From Mixophyes australis (Eukaryota > Chordata > Amphibia > Anura > Limnodynastidae), in NCBI GenBank assembly GCA_036250195.1, contig JAVHZZ010000004.1:143357729-143421728 (forward strand): DNA of 64,000 bases, in the 5' to 3' direction. A model generated the notes under the pieces. It saw only the letters and a program-made list of their open reading frames with translations, ran no database searches and had not been told where the DNA came from. The position numbers and the translations under genes were made by a program. Positions 1 through 12,167 of the stretch are shown in pieces. Each line of letters starts with the position of its first letter. The first letter of the stretch is position 1.

Positions 1-3000
1 TCATCTGCTCTCTGTCCATCTCCTCTGCTCTCTGTCCATCTCCTCTGCCATCTGTCCTCCTCCTCTGCCATCTGTCCTCCTCCTCTGCCCTCTTCCTCTG
101 CCATCTGTCCCCCTCCTCTGCTCTCTGTTCTCCTCCTTTGCCATCTGTCCTCCTCCTCTGCCATCTGTCCTCCTCTTCTGCTCTCTGTCCCCCTCCTCTG
201 CCATCTGTCCTCCTCCTCTGCCATCTGTCCCCTTCCTCTGCTCTCTGTCCTCCTCCTCTGCTCTCTGTCCCCCTCCTCTGCCATCTGTCCCCCTCCTCTG
301 CTCTCTGTCCTCCTCCTCTGCCATCTGTCCTCCTCCTCTGCCATCTGTCCTCCTCCTCTGCCATCAGTCCCCCTCCTCTGCTCTCTTTCCCCCTCCTCTG
401 CCATCTGTCCTCCTCCTTTGCCCTCTGGCCCCCTCCTCTGCCATCTGTCCCCCTCCCCTGCTCTCTGTCCTCCTCCTCTGCCATCTGTCCTCCTCCTCTG
501 CCATCTGTCCTCCTCCTCTGCTCTCTGTCCCCCTCCTCTGCCATCTGTCCCCCTCCTCTGCTCTCTGTCCTCCTCCTCTGCCATCTGTCCTCCTCCTCTG
601 CCACCTGTCCTCCTCCTCTGCTCTCTGTCCCCCTCCTCTGCCATCTGTCCTCCTCCTCTGCCCTCTGTACCCCTCCTCTGCTCTCTGTTCTCCTCCTCCT
701 CTGCCATCTGTCCCCCTCCTCTGCCCTCTGTCCTCCTCCTCTGCCCTCTGTCCCCCTCCTCTGCTCTCTGTCCCCCTCTTCTGCTCTCTGTCTCCCTCCT
801 CTGCTCTCTGTCCTCCTCCTCTGCCATCTGTCCTCCTCCTCTGCCATCTGTCCTCCTCCTCTGCCATCTGTCCCCCTCCTCTGCTCTCTTTCCCCCTCCT
901 CTGCCATCTGTCCTCCTCCTTTGCCCTCTGGCCCCCTCCTCTGCCCTCTGTCCCCCTCCTCTGCTCTCTGTCCTCCTCCTCTGCCATCTGTCCCCCTCCT
1001 ATGCTCTCTGTCCTCCTCCTCTGCCATCTGTCCTCCTCCTCTGCCATCTGTCCTCCTCCTCTGCTCTCTGTCCCCCTCCTCTGCCATCTGTCCTCCTCCT
1101 TTGCCCTCTGGCCCCCTCCTCTGCCCTCTGTCCCCCTCCTTTGCTCTCTGTCCTCCTCCTCTGCCATCTGTCCCCCTCCTCTGCTCTCTGTCCATCTCCT
1201 CTGCCATCTGTCCTCCTCCTCTGCCATCTGTCGTCCTCCTCTGCCCTCTTCCTCTGCCATCTGTCCTCCTTCTCTGCCCTCTGTCCCCCTCCTCTGCTCT
1301 CTGTCCCCCTCCTCTGCTCTCTGTCCTCCTCCTCTGCCCTCTGTCCTCCTCCTCTGCCCTCTGCCCCCCTCCTCTGCTCTCTGTCCTCCTCCTCTGCCAC
1401 CTGTCCTCCTCCTCTGCCATCTGTCCCCCTCCTCTGCCATCTGTCCTCCTCCTCTGCCCTCTGTCCCCCTCCTCTGCCCTCTGTCCTTCTCCTCTGCCAT
1501 CTGTCCCCCTCCTCTGCTCTCTGTCCATCTCCTCTGCCATCTGTCCTCCTCCTCTGCCATATGTCCTTCTCCTCTGCCCTCTTCCACTGCCATCTGTCCC
1601 CCTCCTCTGCTCTCTGTCCTCCTCCTCTGCCGTCTGTCCATCTCCTCTGCCATCTGTCCTCCTCCTCTGCCCTCTTCCTCTGCCATCTGTCCTCCTTCTC
1701 TGCCATCTGTCCCCCTCCTCTGCTCTCTGTCCTCCTCCTCTGCTCTCTGTCCATCTCCTCTGCCATCTGTCCTCCTCCTCTGCCATCTGTCCTCCTCCTC
1801 TGCCCTCTTCCTCTGCCATCTGTCCTCCTTCTCTGCCCTCTGTCCCCCTCCTTTGCTCTCTGTTCTCCTCCTTTGCCATCTGTCCTCCTCCTCTGCCCTC
1901 TGTCCCCCTCCTCTCCTCTCTGTCCCCCTCCTCTGCTCGCTGTCCTCCTCCTCTGCCATCTGTCCCCCTCCTCTGCCCTCCTCTGCCCTCTGTCCCCCTC
2001 CTCTGCTCTCTGTCCCCCTCCTCTGCTCTCTGTTCTCCTCCTTTGCCATCTGTCCTCCTCCTCTGCCCTCTGTCCTCCTCCTCTGCCATCTGTCCTCCTC
2101 CTCTGCTCTCTGTCCCCCTCCTCTGCCATCTGTCCCCCTCCTCTGCTCTCTGTCCTCCACCTCTGCTCTCTGTCCCCCTCCTCTGCCATCTGTCCCCCTC
2201 CTCTGCTCTCTGTCCCCCTCCTTTGCTCTCTGTCCTCCTCCTCTGCTCTGTCCCCCTCCTCTGCTCTCTGTCCTCCTCCTCTGCCATCTGTCCCCCTCCT
2301 CTGCTCTCTGTCCTCCTCCTCTGCCATCTGTCCATCTCCTCTGCCATCTCTCCTCCTCCTCTGCCATCTGTCCCCCTCCTCTGCTCTCTGTCCTCCTCCT
2401 CTGCTCTCTGTCCATCTCCTCTGCTCTCTGTCCATCTCCTCTGCCATCTGTCCTCCTCCTCTGCCCTCTGTCCCCCTCCTCTCCTCTCTGTCCCCCTCCT
2501 CTGCTCTCTGTCCTCCTCCTCTGCCATCTGTCCCCCTCCTCTGCCCTCCTCCTCTGCCCTCTGTCCCCCTCCTCTGCTCTCTGTCCCCCTCCTCTGCCCT
2601 CTGTCCTCCTCCTCTGCCATCTGTCCTCCTCCTCTGCTCTCTGTCCCCCTCCTCTGCCATCTGTCCCCCTCCTCTGCTCTCTGTCCTCCACCTCTGCTCT
2701 CTGTCCCCCTCCTCTGCCATCTGTCCCCCTCCTCTGCTCTCTGTCCCCCTCCTCTGCTCTCTGTCCCCCTCCTCTGCTCTCTGTCCCCCTCCTCTGCTCT
2801 CTGTCCTCCTCCTCTGCTCTCTGTCCTCCTCCTCTGCTCTCTGTCCTCCTCCTCTACCATCTGTCCCCCTCCTCTGCTCTCTGTCCTCCTCCTCTGCCAT
2901 CTGTCCATCTCCTCTGCCATCTCTCCTCCTCCTCTGCCATCTGTCCCCCTCCTCTGCTCTCTGTCCTCCTCATCTGCTCTCTGTCCATCTCCTCTGCTCT

Positions 3001-6000
3001 CTGTCCATCTCCTCTGCCATCTGTCCTCCTCCTCTGCCATCTGTCCTCCTACTCTGCCCTCTTCCTCTGCCATCTGTCCCCCTCCTCTGCTCTCTGTTCT
3101 CCTCCTTTGCCATCTGTCCTCCTCCTCTGCCATCTGTCCTCCTCTTCTGCTCTCTGTCCCCCTCCTCTGCCATCTGTCCTCCTCCTCTGCCATCTGTCCC
3201 CCTCCTCTGCTCTCTGTCCTCCTCCTCTGCTCTCTGTCCCCCTCCTCTGCCATCTGTCCCCCTCCTCTGCTCTCTGTCCTCCTCCTCTGCCATCTGTCCT
3301 CCTCCTCTGCCATCTGTCCTCCTCCTCTGCCATCAGTCCCCCTCCTCTGCTCTCTTTCCCCCTCCTCTGCCATCTGTCCTCCTCCTTTGCCCTCTGGCCC
3401 CCTCCTCTGCCATCTGTCCCCCTCCCCTGCTCTCTGTCCTCCTCCTCTGCCATCTGTCCACCTCCTCTGCCATCTGTCCTCCTCCTCTGCTCTCTGTCCC
3501 CCTCCTCTGCCATCTGTCCCCCTCCTCTGCTCTCTGTCCTCCTCCTCTGCCATCTGTCCTCCTCCTCTGCCACCTGTCCTCCTCCTCTGCTCTCTGTCCC
3601 CCTCCTCTGCCATCTGTCCTCCTCCTCTGCCCTCTGTCCCCCTCCTCTGCTCTCTGTCCTCCTCCTCCTCTGCCATCTGTCCCCCTCCTCTGCCCTCTGT
3701 CCTCCTCCTCTGCCCTCTGTCCCCCTCCTCTGCTCTCTGTCCCCCTCTTCTGCTCTCTGTCCCCCTCCTCTGCTCTCTGTCCTCCTCCTCTGCCATCTGT
3801 CCTCCTCCTCTGCCATCTGTCCTCCTCCTCTGCCATCTGTCCCCCTCCTCTGCTCTCTTTCCCCCTCCTCTGCCATCTGTCCTCCTCCTTTGCCCTCTGG
3901 CCCCCTCCTCTGCCCTCTGTCCCCCTCCTCTGCTCTCTGTCCTCCTCCTCTGCCATCTGTCCCCCTCCTATGCTCTCTGTCCCCCCCCTATGCTCTCTGT
4001 CCTCCTCCTCTGCCATCTGTCCTCCTCCTCTGCCATCTGTCCTCCTCCTCTGCTCTCTGTCCCCCTCCTCTGCCATCTGTCCTCCTCCTTTGTCCTCTGG
4101 CCCCCTCCTCTGCCCTCTGTCCCCCTCCTCTGCTCTCTGTCCTCCTCCTCTGCCATCTGTCCCCCTCCTCTGCTCTCTGTCCATCTCCTCTGCCATCTGT
4201 CCTCCTCCTCTGCCATCTGTCGTCCTCCTCTGCCCTCTTCCTCTGCCATCTGTCCTCCTTCTCTGCCCTCTGTCCCCCTCCTCTGCTCTCTGTCCCCCTC
4301 CTCTGCTCTCTGTCCTCCTCCTCTGCCCTCTGTCCTCCTCCTCTGCCCTCTGCCCCCCTCCTCTGCTCTCTGTCCTCCTCCTTTGCCACCTGTCCTCCTC
4401 CTCTGCCACCTGTCCTCCTCCTCTGCCATCTGTCCCCCTCCTCTGCCATCTGTCCCCCTCCTCTGCTCTCTGGCCTCCTCCTCCTCTGCAATCTGTCCTC
4501 CTCCTCTGCCATCTGTCCTCCTCCTCTGCTCTCTGTCCCCCTCCTCTGCCATCTGTCCCTCTCCTCTGCCATCTGTCCCCCTCCTCTGCCCTCTGTCCGC
4601 CTCCTCTGCTCTCTGTCCTCCTCCTCTGCCATCTGTCCCCCTCCTCTGCTCTCTGTCCATCTCCTCTGCCATCTGTCCTCCTCCTCTGCCATCTGTCGTC
4701 CTCCTCTGCCCTCTTCCTCTGCCATCTGTCCTCCTTCTCTGCCCTCTGTCCCCCTCCTCTGCTCTCTGTCCCCCTCCTCTGCTCTCTGTTCTCCTCCTCT
4801 GCCCTCTGCCCCCCTCCTCTGCTCTCTGTCCTCCTCCTCTGCCACCTGTCCTCCTCCTCTGCCACCTGTCCTCCTCCTCTGCCATCTGTCCCCCTCCTCT
4901 GCCATCTGTCCTCCTCCTCTGCCCTCTGTCCCCCTCCTCTGCTCTCTGTCCTTCTCCTCTGCCATCTGTCCCCCTCCTCTGCTCTCTGTCCATCTCCTCT
5001 GCCATCTGTCCTCCTCCTCTGCCATCTGTCCTTCTCCTCTGCCCTCTTCCACTGCCATCTGTCCCCCTCCTCTGCTCTCTGTCCTCCTCCTCTGCCGTCT
5101 GTCCATCTCCTCTGCCATCTGTCCTCCTCCTCTGCCCTCTTCCTCTGTCATCTGTCCTCCTTCTCTGCCATCTGTCCCCCTCCTCTGCTCTCTGTCCTCC
5201 TCCTCTGCTCTCTGTCCATCTCCTCTGCCATCTGTCCTCCTCCTCTGCCATCTGTCCTCCTCCTCTGTCCTCTTCCTCTGCCATCTGTCCTCCTTCTCTG
5301 CCCTCTGTCCCCCTCCTCTGCTCTCTGTTCTCCTCCTTTGCCATCTGTCCTCCTCCTCTGCCCTCTGTCCCCCTCCTCTCCTCTCTGTCCCCCTCCTCTG
5401 CTCTCTGTCCTCCTCCTCTGCCATCTGTCCCCCTCCTCTGCCCTCCTCCTCTGCCCTCTGTCCCCCTCCTCTGCTCTCTGTCCCCCTCCTCTGCTCTCTG
5501 TTCTCCTCCTTTGCCATCTGTCCTCCTCCTCTGCCCTGTGTCCTCCTCCTCTGCCATCTGTCCTCCTCCTCTGCTCTCTGTCCCCCTCCTCTGCCATCTG
5601 TCCCCCTCCTCTGCTCTCTGTCCTCCACCTCTGCTCTCTGTCCCCCTCCTCTGCCATCTGTCCCCCTCCTCTGCTCTCTGTCCCCCTCCTTTGCTCTCTG
5701 TCCTCCTCCTCTGCTCTGTCCCCCTCCTCTGCTCTCTGTCCTCCTCCTCTGCCATCTGTCCCCCTCCTCTGCTCTCTGTCCTCCTCCTCTGCCATCTGTC
5801 CATCTCCTCTGCCATCTCTCCTCCTCCTCTGCCATCTGTCCCCCTCCTCTGCTCTCTGTCCTCCTCCTCTGCTCTCTGTCCATCTCCTCTGCTCTCTGTC
5901 CATCTCCTCTGCCATCTGTCCTCCTCCTCTGCCATCTGTCCTCCTCCTCTGCCCTCTTCCTCTGCCATCTGTCCCCCTCCTCTGCTCTCTGTTCTCCTCC

Positions 6001-9000
6001 TTTGCCATCTGTCCTCCTCCTCTCCCATCTGTCCTCCTCTTCTGCTCTCTGTCCCCCTCCTCTGCCATCTGTCCTCCTCCTCTGCCATCTGTCCCCCTCC
6101 TCTGCTCTCTGTCCTCCTCCTCTGCTCTCTGTCCCCCTCCTCTGCCATCTGTCCCCCTCCTCTGCTCTCTGTCCCCCTCCTCTGCTCTCTGTCCTCCTCC
6201 TCTGCTCTCTGTCCCCCTCCTCTGCTCTCTGTCCTCCTCCTCTGCCATCTGTCCCCCTCCTCTGCTCTCTGTCCTCCTCCTCTGCCATCTGTCCATCTCC
6301 TCTGCCATCTGTCCTCCTCCTCTGCCATCTGTCCCCCTCCTCTGCTCTCTGTCCTCCTCCTCTGCTCTCTGTCCATCTCCTCTGCTCTCTGTTCTCCTCC
6401 TTTGCCATCTGTCCATCTCCTCTGCCATCTGTCCTCCACCTCTGCCATCTGTCCTCCTCCTCTGCCCTCTTCCTCTGCCATCTGTCCTCCTTCTCTGCCC
6501 TCTGTCCCCCTCCTCTGCTCTTTGTTCTCCTCCTTTGCCATCTGTCCTCCTCCTCTGCCCTCTGTCCCCCTCCTCTCCTCTCTGTCCCCCTCCTCTGCTC
6601 TCTGTCCTCCTCCTCTGCCATCTGTCCCCCTCCTCTGCCCTCCTCCTCTGCCCTCTGTCCCCCTCCTCTGCTCTCTGTCCCCCTCCTCTGCTCTCTGTTC
6701 TCCTCCTTTGCCATCTGTCCTCCTCCTCTGCCCTCTGTCCTCCTCCTCTGCCATCTGTCCTCCTCCTCTGCTCTCTGTCCCTCTCCTTTGCCATCTGTCC
6801 TCCTCCTCTGCCATCTGTCCTCCTCCTCTGCTCTCTGTCCCCCTCCTCTGCCATCTGTCCCCCTCCTCTGCTCTCTGTCCCCCTCCTCTGCTCTCTGTCC
6901 TCCTTCTCTGCTCTCTGTCCCCCTCCTCTGCTCTCTGTCCTCCTCCTCTGCCATCTGTCTTCCTCCTCTGCCACCTGTCCTCCTCCTCTGCCATCTGTCC
7001 CCCTCCTCTGCCATCTGTCCCCCTCCTCTGCTCTCTGGCCTCCTCCTCCTCTGCAATCTGTCCTCCTCCTCTGCCATCTGTCCTCCTCCTCTGCTCTCTG
7101 TCCCCCTCCTCTGCCATCTGTCCCCCTCCTCTGCCATCTGTCCCCCTCCTCTGCCCTCTGTCCGCCTCCTCTGCTCTCTGTCCTCCTCCTCTGCCATCTG
7201 TCCCCCTCCTCTGCTCTCTGTCCATCTCCTCTGCCATCTGTCCTCCTCCTCTGCCATCTGTCCTCCTCCTCTGCCCTCTTCCTCTGCCATCTGTCCTCCT
7301 TCTCTGCCCTCTGTCCCCCTCCTCTGCTCTCTGTCCCCCTCCTCTGCTCTCTGTCCTCCTCCTCTGCCCTCTGTCCTCCTCCTCTGCCGTCTGCCCCCCT
7401 CCTCTGCTCTCTGTCCTCCTCCTCTGCCACCTGTCCTCCTCCTCTGCCACCTGTCCTCCTCCTCTGCCATCTGTCCCCCTCCTCTGCCATCTGTCCTCCT
7501 CCTCTGCCCTCTGTCCCCCTCCTCTGCTCTCTGTCCTTCTCCTCTGCCATCTGTCCCCCTCCTCTGCTCTCTGTCCATCTCCTCTGCCATCTGTCCTCCT
7601 CCTCTGCCATCTGTCCTTCTCCTCTGCCCTCTTCCACTGCCATCTGTCCCCCTCCTCTGCTCTCTGTCCTCCTCCTCTGCCGTCTGTCCATCTCCTCTGC
7701 CATCTGTCCTCCTCCTCTGCCCTCTTCCTCTGCCATCTGTCCTCCTTCTCTGCCATCTGTCCCCCTCCTCTGCTCTCTGTCCTCCTCCTCTGCTCTCTGT
7801 CCATCTCCTCTGCCATCTGTCCTCCTCCTCTGCCATCTGTCCTCCTCCTCTGCCCTCTTCCTCTGCCATCTGTCCTCCTTCTCTGCCCTCTGTCCCCCTC
7901 CTCTGCTCTCTGTTCTCCTCCTTTGCCATCTGTCCTCCTCCTCTGCCCTCTGCCCCCCTCCTCTCCTCTCTGTCCCCCTCCTCTGCTCTCTGTCCTCCTT
8001 CTCTGCCATCTGTCCCCCTCCTCTGCCCTCCTCCTCTGCCCTCTGTCCCCCTCCTCTGCTCTCTGTCCCCCTCCTCTGCTCTCTGTTCTCCTCCTTTGCC
8101 ATCTGTCCTCCTCCTCTGCCCTCTGTCCTCCTCCTCTGCCATCTGTCCTCCTCCTCTGCTCTCTGTCCCCCTCCTCTGCCATCTGTCCCCCTCCTCTGCT
8201 CTCTGTCCTCCACCTCTGCTCTCTGTCCCCCTCCTCTGCCATCTGTCCCCCTCCTCTGCTCTCTGTCCCCCTCCTTTGCTCTCTGTCCTCCTCCTCTGCT
8301 CTGTCCCCCTCCTCTGCTCTCTGTCCTCCTCCTCTGCCATCTGTCCCCCTCCTCTGCTCTCTGTCCTCCTCCTCTGCCATCTGTCCATCTCCTCTGCCAT
8401 CTCTCCTCCTCCTCTGCCATCTGTCCCCCTCCTCTGCTCTCTGTCCTCCTCCTCTGCTCTCTGTCCATCTCCTCTGCTCTCTGTCCATCTCCTCTGCCAT
8501 CTGTCCTCCTCCTCTGCCATCTGTCCTCCTCCTCTGCCCTCTTCCTCTGCCATCTGTCCCCCTCCTCTGCTCTCTGTTCTCCTCCTTTGCCATCTGTCCT
8601 CCTCCTCTGCCATCTGTCCTCCTCTTCTGCTCTCTGTCCCCCTCCTCTGTCATCTGTCCTCCTCCTCTGCCATCTGTCCCCCTCCTCTGCTCTCTGTCCT
8701 CCTCCTCTGCTCTCTGTCCCCCTCCTCTGCCATCTGTCCCCCTCCTCTGCTCTCTGTCCCCCTCCTCTGCTCTCTGTCCTCCTCCTCTGCTCTCTGTCCC
8801 CCTCCTCTGCTCTCTGTCCTCCTCCTCTGCCATCTGTCCCCCTCCTCTGCTCTCTGTCCTCCTCCTCTGCCATCTGTCCATCTCCTCTGCCATCTGTCCT
8901 CCTCCTCTGCCATCTGTCCCCCTCCTCTGCTCTCTGTCCTCCTCCTCTGCTCTCTGTCCATCTCCTCTGCTCTCTGTTCTCCTCCTTTGCCATCTGTCCA

Positions 9001-11350
9001 TCTCCTCTGCCATCTGTCCTCCACCTCTGCCATCTGTCCTCCTCCTCTGCCCTCTTCCTCTGCCATCTGTCCTCCTTCTCTGCCCTCTGTCCCCCTCCTC
9101 TGCTCTTTGTTCTCCTCCTTTGCCATCTGTCCTCCTCCTCTGCCCTCTGTCCCCCTCCTCTCCTCTCTGTCCCCCTCCTCTGCTCTCTGTCCTCCTCCTC
9201 TGCCATCTGTCCCCCTCCTCTGCCCTCCTCCTCTGCCCTCTGTCCCCCTCCTCTGCTCTCTGTCCCCCTCCTCTGCTCTCTGTTCTCCTCCTTTGCCATC
9301 TGTCCTCCTCCTCTGCCCTCTGTCCTCCTCCTCTGCCATCTGTCCTCCTCCTCTGCTCTCTGTCCCCCTCCTTTGCCATCTGTCCTCCTCCTCTGCCATC
9401 TGTCCTCCTCCTCTGCTCTCTGTCCCCCTCCTCTGCCATCTGTCCCCCTCCTCTGCTCTCTGTCCCCCTCCTCTGCTCTCTGTCCTCCTTCTCTGCTCTC
9501 TGTCCCCCTCCTCTGCTCTCTGTCCTCCTCCTCTGCCATCTGTCCTCCTCCTCTGCCATCTGTCCTCCTCCTCTGCCATCTGTCCTCCTCCTCTGCTCTC
9601 TGTCCCCCTCCTCTGCCATCTGTCCTCCTCTGCCCTCTGTCCCCCTCCTCTGCTCTCTGTCCTCCTCCTCTGCTCTCTGTCCTCCTCCTCTGCTCTCTGT
9701 CCCCCTCCTCTGCTCTCTGTCCATCTCCTCTGCCATCTGTCCTCCTCTGCCATCTGTCCTCCTCCTCTGCCATCTGTCCCCCTCCTCTGCTCTCTGTCCT
9801 CCTCCTCTGCTCTCTGTCCCCCTCCTCTGCTCTCTGTCCTCCTCCTCTGCTCTCTGTCCCCCTCCTCTGCTCTCTGTCCTCCTCCTCTGCCCTCTGTCCC
9901 CCTCCTCTGCCATCTGTCCTCCTCCTCTGCCATCTGTCCTCCTCCTCTGCTCTCTGTCCCCCTCCTCTGCCATCTGTCCTCCTCTGCCCTCTGTCCCCCT
10001 CCTCTGCTCTCTGTCCTCCTCCTCTGCCATCTGTCCCCCTCCTCTGCTCTCTGTCCATCTCCTCTGCCATCTGTTCTCCTCCTCTGCCATCTGTCCTCCT
10101 CCTCTGCCATCTGTCCTCCTCCTCTGCCCTCTTCCTCTGCCATCTGTCCTCCTTCTCTGCCTTCTGTCCCCCTCCTCTGCTCTCTGTTCTCCTCCTTTGC
10201 CATCTGTCCTCCTCCTCTGCCCTCTGTCCCCCTCCTCTGCTCTCTGTCCCCCTCCTCTGCTCTCTGTCCTCCTCCTCTGCCATCTGTCCCCCTCCTCTGC
10301 CCTCCTTCTCTGCCCTCTGTCCCCCTCCTCTGCTCTCTGTCCCCCTCCTCTGCTCTCTGTTCTCCTCCTTTGCCATCTGTCCTCCTCCTCTGCCCTCTGT
10401 CCCCCTCCTCTGCTCTCTGTCCCCCTCCTCTGCTCTCTGTCCTCCTCCTCTGCCATCTGTCCCCCTCCTCTGCCCTCCTTCTCTGCCCTCTGTCCCCCTC
10501 CTCTGCTCTCTGTCCCCCTCCTCTGCTCTCTGTTCTCCTCCTTTGCAATCTGTCCTCCTCCTCTGCATTCTGTCCCCCTCCTCTGCTCTCTGTCCCCCTC
10601 CTCTGCTCTCTCTTCTCCTCCTTTGCCATCTGTCCTCCTCCTCTGCCCTCTGTCCCCCTCCTCTGCTCTCTGTCCCCCTCCTCTGCTCTATGTCCTCCTC
10701 CTCTGCCATCTGTCCTCCTCCTCTGCCATCTGTCCTCCTCCTGTGCTCTCTGTCCCCCTCCTCTGCTCTCTGTCCTCCTCCTCTGCTCTCTGTCCCCCTC
10801 CTCTGCCATCTTTCCCCCTTCTCTGCTCTCTGTCATCCTCCTCTGCTCTCTGTCCTCCTCCTCTGCCCTCTGTCCCCCTCCTCAGCTCTCTGTCCTCATC
10901 CTCTGCCACCTGTCCTCCTGCTCTGCCATCTGTCCTCCTCCTCTGCCATCTGTCCTTCTCCTCTGCTCTCTGTCCCCCTCCTCTGCCATCTGTCCTCCTC
11001 CTCTGCCCTCTGTTCCCCTCCTCTGCCCTCTGTCCCCCTCCTCTGCTCTCTGTCTTCCTCCTCCTCTGCCATCTGTCCCCCTCCTCTGCTCTCTGTCCAT
11101 CTCCTCTGCCATCTGTCCTCCTCCTCCTCTGCCATCTGTCCTCCTCCTCTGCCCTCTTCCTCTGCCCTCTGTCCCCCTCCTCTGCTCTCTGTCCCCCTCC
11201 TCTGCTCTCTGTTCTCCTCCTCTGCCCTGTCCTCCGCCTCTGCCCTCTGTCCCCCTCCTCTGCTCTCTGTCCTCCTCCTCTGCCACCTGTCCTCCTCCTC
11301 TGCCATCTGTCCCCCTCCTCTGGCATCTGTCCTCCTCCTCTGCTCTCTGT
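1..11350. repeat. 20-bp polypyrimidine satellite array
   Basis: The array is tandem copies of a 20-bp unit (variants of CTCTGCCATCTGTCCTCCTC and CTCTGCTCTCTGTCCCCCTC). It is open at the window's left edge and ends at about 11350. The plus strand is nearly all C/T, with purines mainly at fixed G and A positions of the unit. No unit contains a stop codon in any plus-strand frame, and 20 is not a multiple of 3. All three plus frames are therefore open for about 11 kb and rotate through the same 20-residue pattern; the minus strand gives long Arg/Glu/Gly-rich frames. These are products of the repeat and not genes. Rare variants recur together: the doubled TCCATC motif near 4, 2974, 5872 and 8452, and the GGCCTCCTCCTCCTCTGCAA variant near 4471 and 7036. 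This shows a higher-order repeat of about 2.6-3.0 kb. Confidence 0.97.
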
Positions 11351-11653
11351 CCTCCTCCTCTGCTACGATCCCTCTCACTCTGCCCCGCACCAGGCGCCAG
11401 CCATAGAAAAAAGAAAGAAAACAGGAACTTACCAATCCGCCGGGCGCCGGGAGCCAGCAGCCTCCTGTCTCCCGCAGCTGTCACTGACGTCATTCAGTGA
11501 CAGCTGCGGGAGAGAGGAGTCTGCTGGGTCCGGGCGTCCGGCGGATTGGTAAGTTCCTGTTTTCTTTCTTTTTTCTATGTCTGGCCCGCGGCACCCCAAA
11601 CACAGCGCCGCGGCACCCCTGGGAGCCGCGGCGCACAGTTTGGGAACCGCCGG
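11351..11653. mobile_element. hAT-like element end bordering the satellite
   Basis: Just right of the satellite is non-satellite sequence that ends near 11653. Read on the minus strand, the end begins GGCGGTTCCCAAACTGTG and is followed by GC-rich CCGCGG-containing repeats. GGTTCCCAAACTG-type ends are typical of vertebrate hAT (Charlie-like) elements. No left terminus is visible, so the other end should lie left of the window and no TSD can be checked. The satellite may therefore be an expansion inside this element. The family name is an inference from the terminal motif only. Confidence 0.5.
11402..11579. repeat. 178-bp near-perfect foldback hairpin
   Basis: The left arm 11402-11443 (CATAGAAAAAAGAAAG... 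ending CCGCCGG) is the exact reverse complement of 11538-11579. The centre holds a second perfect inverted repeat: TCTCCCGCAGCTGTCACTGA and its complement flank the six bases CGTCAT. Between the two paired blocks the arms are imperfect. The whole segment can fold into one long hairpin at the satellite edge. Confidence 0.93.
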
Positions 11654-12167
11654 CCTAGATCATATCTACCTTGTCCCCTTTCTCAACTGCTAAGTGATTA
11701 AATCCCTCCAGTCTAGGGACATTTCAAGTTCCTAGCAAAGTGGCAGGAGTTAAGGGAATACTTATACGGTACATATTTTAGAAAATGCATTGATACTACA
11801 AGCTGGAAAAACAGAGTAATTCAAAAAGTCCTGAAACAAGTAATTAAAGTTATGCAAGATAAATTAAACTACTTGCACATGCTTTATGTACATATATTTT
11901 TTTTTTCTCAGATTTTTTGCTTGTGAGTGAAGTTCCTTTATAATGAACCATTTCTAAAACACGGCTTTTGAGATATGACCCAAATCAATCTTAAGCTTAG
12001 TAGATGAAATACTGAGGAATTTAGCCTAGCTGAAAACTCAGTCTGGTGATATAGTCAACCTCATTCTAGAGTAGGAGTAACACTGTTGCTGATATCATGT
12101 CATTGGTCATGAATTGGAAATTGCAATCTTGCATGGGCATTACTGTCAGGATTACTCTCTGTCATAC
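11654..12167. other. Intron sequence, no exon found
   Basis: A/T-rich unique-looking DNA between the repeat border and the last visible TCAF exon. I looked on the minus strand for the expected C-terminal TCAF exon and for a splice acceptor followed by an open frame, and found neither. No recognisable transposon lies here. Confidence 0.6.

Noticed and set aside
138..11552. Giant plus-strand open frames of about 3,500-3,800 codons, and minus-strand Arg/Glu-rich frames
   Set aside because: They come from a stop-free 20-bp satellite unit. All three plus frames are equally open, there is no promoter or domain, and they run into the hairpin and hAT end.
11654..12167. Possible terminal TCAF exon
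   Set aside because: No acceptor plus open frame and no sequence resembling the family's C-terminus on the minus strand.
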